Shown piece by piece: positions 61,768-64,000 of a stretch of 64,000 nucleotides of DNA (positions are counted from its first letter, which is position 1; each line of letters begins with the position of its first letter). Source of the DNA: Schistosoma haematobium. Lineage: Eukaryota > Platyhelminthes > Trematoda > Strigeidida > Schistosomatidae. Position numbers and translations under genes: made by a program. The notes beneath the pieces were generated by a model. That model had not been told where the DNA came from, made no database searches, and worked only from the letters and a program-made list of their open reading frames with translations. The stretch covers positions 19,229,287-19,293,286 of the forward strand of contig NC_067195.1 in NCBI RefSeq assembly GCF_000699445.3, read 5' to 3'.

Positions 61768-63000
61768 TGAAAATTAATTTGACTACTGAACGTTTTGAGT
61801 TATGCATATATATATGCATATATATATATAGCATGTGCTATTATTTTCATGAACAAGTACTTTTCTGAGTTTAATTTGCGAATAGTTTGAGTATTAATTG
61901 AATGTTTATATTCAAGTAAATTGTTTACAAATTAAAACTGTAAATAAACGTTTTTATAATAATGATGAAAATACATATGGAGCCTTAAAACTAAAAAAAA
62001 AGTATTTATTTGAGGTAACCTGTTTCAGTAAATTTGGATAATGGCTAAAAATGGAATCCAAGACACGTGCTTCTTTCGTTTTGGTACATCCAGCTTGGGG
62101 AGTTACAAACAAGGTGTAACGTGAGTCCCGAACGACTCCACCCCCGCTAACTACAATCTGTCTAGTCTGAGTATCATGTGTTGTTTACTAAATCGACTGA
62201 AGTTAAAAATCTGAAACATTAAATACCAATAGTTTAGGGCTACCCACAAGAAGAGAATGTCCAGAGTTGGATCCTCGATGTTTTCATGAGCGAATATGGC
62301 TATAGAGTTTCAATGCGTACTAGTTTTTTAGAGGTATTCTAATTGAGGTCACTTTCTAACGAATGCCAACTTTAAATAAAACTCACCTCCACGGAACCAA
62401 CTCAATAATATTTAAACAAAATTTTTAATTACATTTTCTTGTTCTTTAATCCATAACGACACATTACACACGTATAGTGTGTGTAAATAAAGTAAGGATC
62501 TTTAGTGGCCCGTGGTTCTCGACTCCATTTTAGATTGTATGGTTGTTTGTCATCGCCTTTTCTCGTATATCATCGTCGACTTAAATCGCGTTATCCAATA
62601 ACGGAATTAAATAAGTCGAATAACGAGAATTGACTTGAGAATACATATATTTCGTACATGAAGCGAATGAAATATAGCAAAGCAAAAATGACACGTATGG
62701 AAGACGGCTGGGAAGCCAACTCCATTTCAAGCCGGGCATTACTCAATATTTATAGGCAGACAAAATAAACTACAGACATGTGTGAGTCATGGGACATGAA
62801 GTGTACACACATATACGCTCATATGAAAACAGTCAAGGCTAATAAGCGAATAATTAACAAGGTCAAAATATGACTTAAGTAGAATGAATAGAATGGAATG
62901 TCCGAAAACTAGAATAAGATATATTATGGGCTAAAACTAATGACTAACACTACAGATCTACTTATTTTTCTGAGTCAACAGAGGTTCTGTTTTCAACTAT
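61768..63000. other. Upstream region of the GPCR, no other gene recognised
   Basis: Contains a palindromic ATGCATATATATATGCAT-type A/T run at about 61802-61830, within 65 bases of the GPCR start. This could be part of its promoter region or just a microsatellite. No other gene or repeat was identified. Confidence 0.35.
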
Positions 63001-63004
63001 AATT

Positions 63005-63840
63005 TATGTAATTTCAGTGGTTGAGATCATGAGTCAGTTGAAGCTAGATCACTATGGAAAACCTGGCAACACTGGACGGCCGTTTCGTCCTGGAGTTCTA
63101 GTGAGAAGCAATGACCAGTGGAGTTCAAGCAGGTCTATTGTGGGATAGTAACTCAATGATGACAATGGTGGATGTATTGCTTAATTTCGTGGATTAGTTG
63201 AAGTTAGACATTAACATCCGCTGGATGCTGGCTCAGTGATCTAGTGGTTAAGCGCCTGGTGCGAGACTGATAGGTCCTGGGTTCGAATCTCGCGAGGGGC
63301 GAGATCGTGGATGCGCACTTCTGAGGAGTCCCACTGTAAAATGCTATCAATAAACAAACCCACCAATAATAAAGTGAAACGCCCACCACCACACTAACTT
63401 TCCTTGGCCTTGCACGACTGTGTCTTGTTTATTCACCAATCACAATTTGATGTTCATTATAGAACAATATTTGCTTTGTTGACTCATTGTTCTTATCCTC
63501 TAGCTACTGTTCGGTATGTTATTGATGTCTCTGTTTTTCTCTGTGTTAATACACTGTACTGTTTGTTTTGTACACTAATGGTGTTAATTTATGTTTTAGA
63601 AACAGATAAAGTTTATCCAGCGAAATAGCTTACTTGTTCTGACTTTGGCTGAACCAAGACTCTGTGTTCGACAGTTTAGGGAATAGCTTAGAGTTGAACC
63701 TGTAGGAAATTGCTTCCTACACCCACAATGGGACGAAACGGCCGTCCAATGCTTCCAAGTTTTCCACGGTGATCTAGCTTCAATTGACTCATGATCTCAA
63801 ACATTGAAATTACTGTAATATTCACAAACCCCCTTCTGAT
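63005..63840 (+). repeat. Complete hammerhead SINE with terminal inverted arms, split by an LTR
   Basis: Plus strand, 5' to 3': an inverted arm (63011-63091, ending CCGTTTCGTCCT) and a middle (AATGACCAGTGGAGTTCAAG). The tRNA-like head has GCTGGCTCAGTGATCTAGTG and GGGTTCGAATCTCGC (A and B boxes, about 63228-63292). Then come the ribozyme 5' half (CTGAGGA at 63321-63327), an inserted LTR, the ribozyme 3' half (GAAA at 63735-63738, cleavage after 63746) and a tail ending CCCCCTTCTGAT at 63840. The first arm is the reverse complement of 63731-63810, including the GAAA strand and cleavage site of the ribozyme. Without the insertion, stem II would be GTCCCA with TGGGAC. RNA polymerase III transcription is inferred from the boxes. 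Confidence 0.88.
63335..63721 (+). mobile_element. Solo LTR inserted in a ribozyme's stem II loop
   Basis: A 387-bp segment begins TGTAAAATGC and ends GCTTCCTACA, i.e. the TG...CA ends of a long terminal repeat. It is flanked by exact 5-bp copies of CCCAC (63330-63334 and 63722-63726), the target duplication length of many Ty3/Gypsy integrases. No gag or pol lies inside, so it is a solo LTR left by recombination between two LTRs. Strand is arbitrary. The open frame within it (63404-63628) has no motif and is probably chance. It does not resemble sequence beside the Gypsy remnants at 5 and 39 kb. Confidence 0.8.
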
Positions 63841-64000
63841 ATAATTTATGTGTGTAACTATTTATTTTAACAGGGCTTTACAAGGTAGATGCATTTTATT
63901 TTGAACAGTTAAACATAAAGAGATAAAAACCAGGTTTATTTTTAGTGTTTCGTAGTTAGAACTATTTAAATTTCAGTGGACATACTTCTGTTTATTACAT
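63841..64000. other. No feature recognised
   Basis: Unique A/T-rich sequence to the window's edge. Confidence 0.4.

Noticed and set aside
61490..61777. Overlapping frames at the 5' end of the GPCR on both strands
   Set aside because: Shadows of the receptor gene, whose seven-segment pattern and motifs are clear.
63228..63300. Possible genuine tRNA gene
   Set aside because: A and B boxes are good, but there is no cloverleaf with a matched acceptor stem, and the same segment recurs joined to the ribozyme; it is the SINE head.
63204..63392. Minus-strand frame of 62 codons
   Set aside because: It spans the SINE head and the start of the inserted LTR, which is non-coding repeat sequence. The frame at 42847-43077 is rejected for the same reason.

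Overview
The window looks like nuclear DNA of a schistosome blood fluke (Schistosoma or a close relative). It is A+T-rich, gene-poor and intron-rich. It is littered with schistosome-type retroelements: SINEs that carry hammerhead ribozymes, including Sm-alpha-type pieces; RTE-clade non-LTR elements resembling SR2; Penelope-like elements with a GIY-YIG endonuclease; and Ty3/Gypsy fragments. The species cannot be fixed from sequence alone. No rRNA, tRNA gene, CRISPR array or prokaryotic organisation was seen.

Genes. Only one complete protein gene is clear: an intronless seven-transmembrane rhodopsin-family GPCR on the minus strand at 60.6-61.8 kb. Four other places look like exons or small genes. 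(1) A large minus-strand exon (32.7-33.9 kb) ends at an excellent 5' splice site, and a minus-strand exon at 8.4-8.9 kb starts at a good 3' splice site in the same phase. They may belong to one gene whose roughly 24 kb intron holds much of the transposon load. (2) A plus-strand exon lies at 36.6-36.96 kb. (3) A three-exon reading frame with a 32-base micro-exon and two introns of 71-77 bases lies at 58.5-58.95 kb. (4) A short ORF with a signal peptide lies at 4.16-4.48 kb. None of these four was recognised by function.

Mobile DNA, left to right: Gypsy gag remnant (4.9-5.6 kb, minus); Sm-alpha fragment (12.6 kb); a perfect 90-bp hairpin made from a Penelope-type hammerhead terminus, next to a SINE (14.8-15.2 kb); long decayed non-LTR reverse transcriptase (16.5-18.2 kb, minus); SR2-like 5' fragment with a 13-bp target-site duplication (20.58-20.94 kb); SINE remnants (21.7-23.1 kb); miniature SR2-like element (24.95-25.12 kb); head-to-head SINE palindrome (26.95-27.49 kb); degenerate Penelope terminus (29.9 kb); SR2-like 3' end (37.9 kb); Gypsy gag-protease (38.5-39.7 kb, minus); Sm-alpha SINE (40.1-40.3 kb); SINEs (42.7-43.1 kb); Penelope GIY-YIG (44.7-45.4 kb, plus); a 400-bp SINE with a 14-bp target-site duplication (45.6-46.0 kb); SR2-like element with an inverted 5' piece (49.1-49.6 kb); old SINE (50.1-50.6 kb); Penelope RT to GIY-YIG (52.6-54.2 kb, minus); SINE and SINE-arm palindrome (54.2-54.7 kb); SR2-like 5' half (55.3-57.6 kb, minus); SINE split by a solo LTR (63.0-63.84 kb).

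The most interesting theme is self-cleaving RNA. At least three hammerhead lineages (a SINE with an almost loopless stem III, Sm-alpha, and Penelope termini) coexist here. Several have been rearranged into inverted pairs, or carry a 5' arm that is antisense to half of their own ribozyme. Hammerhead calls come from reading the conserved core and stems by eye. No folding, database search or expression data were available.
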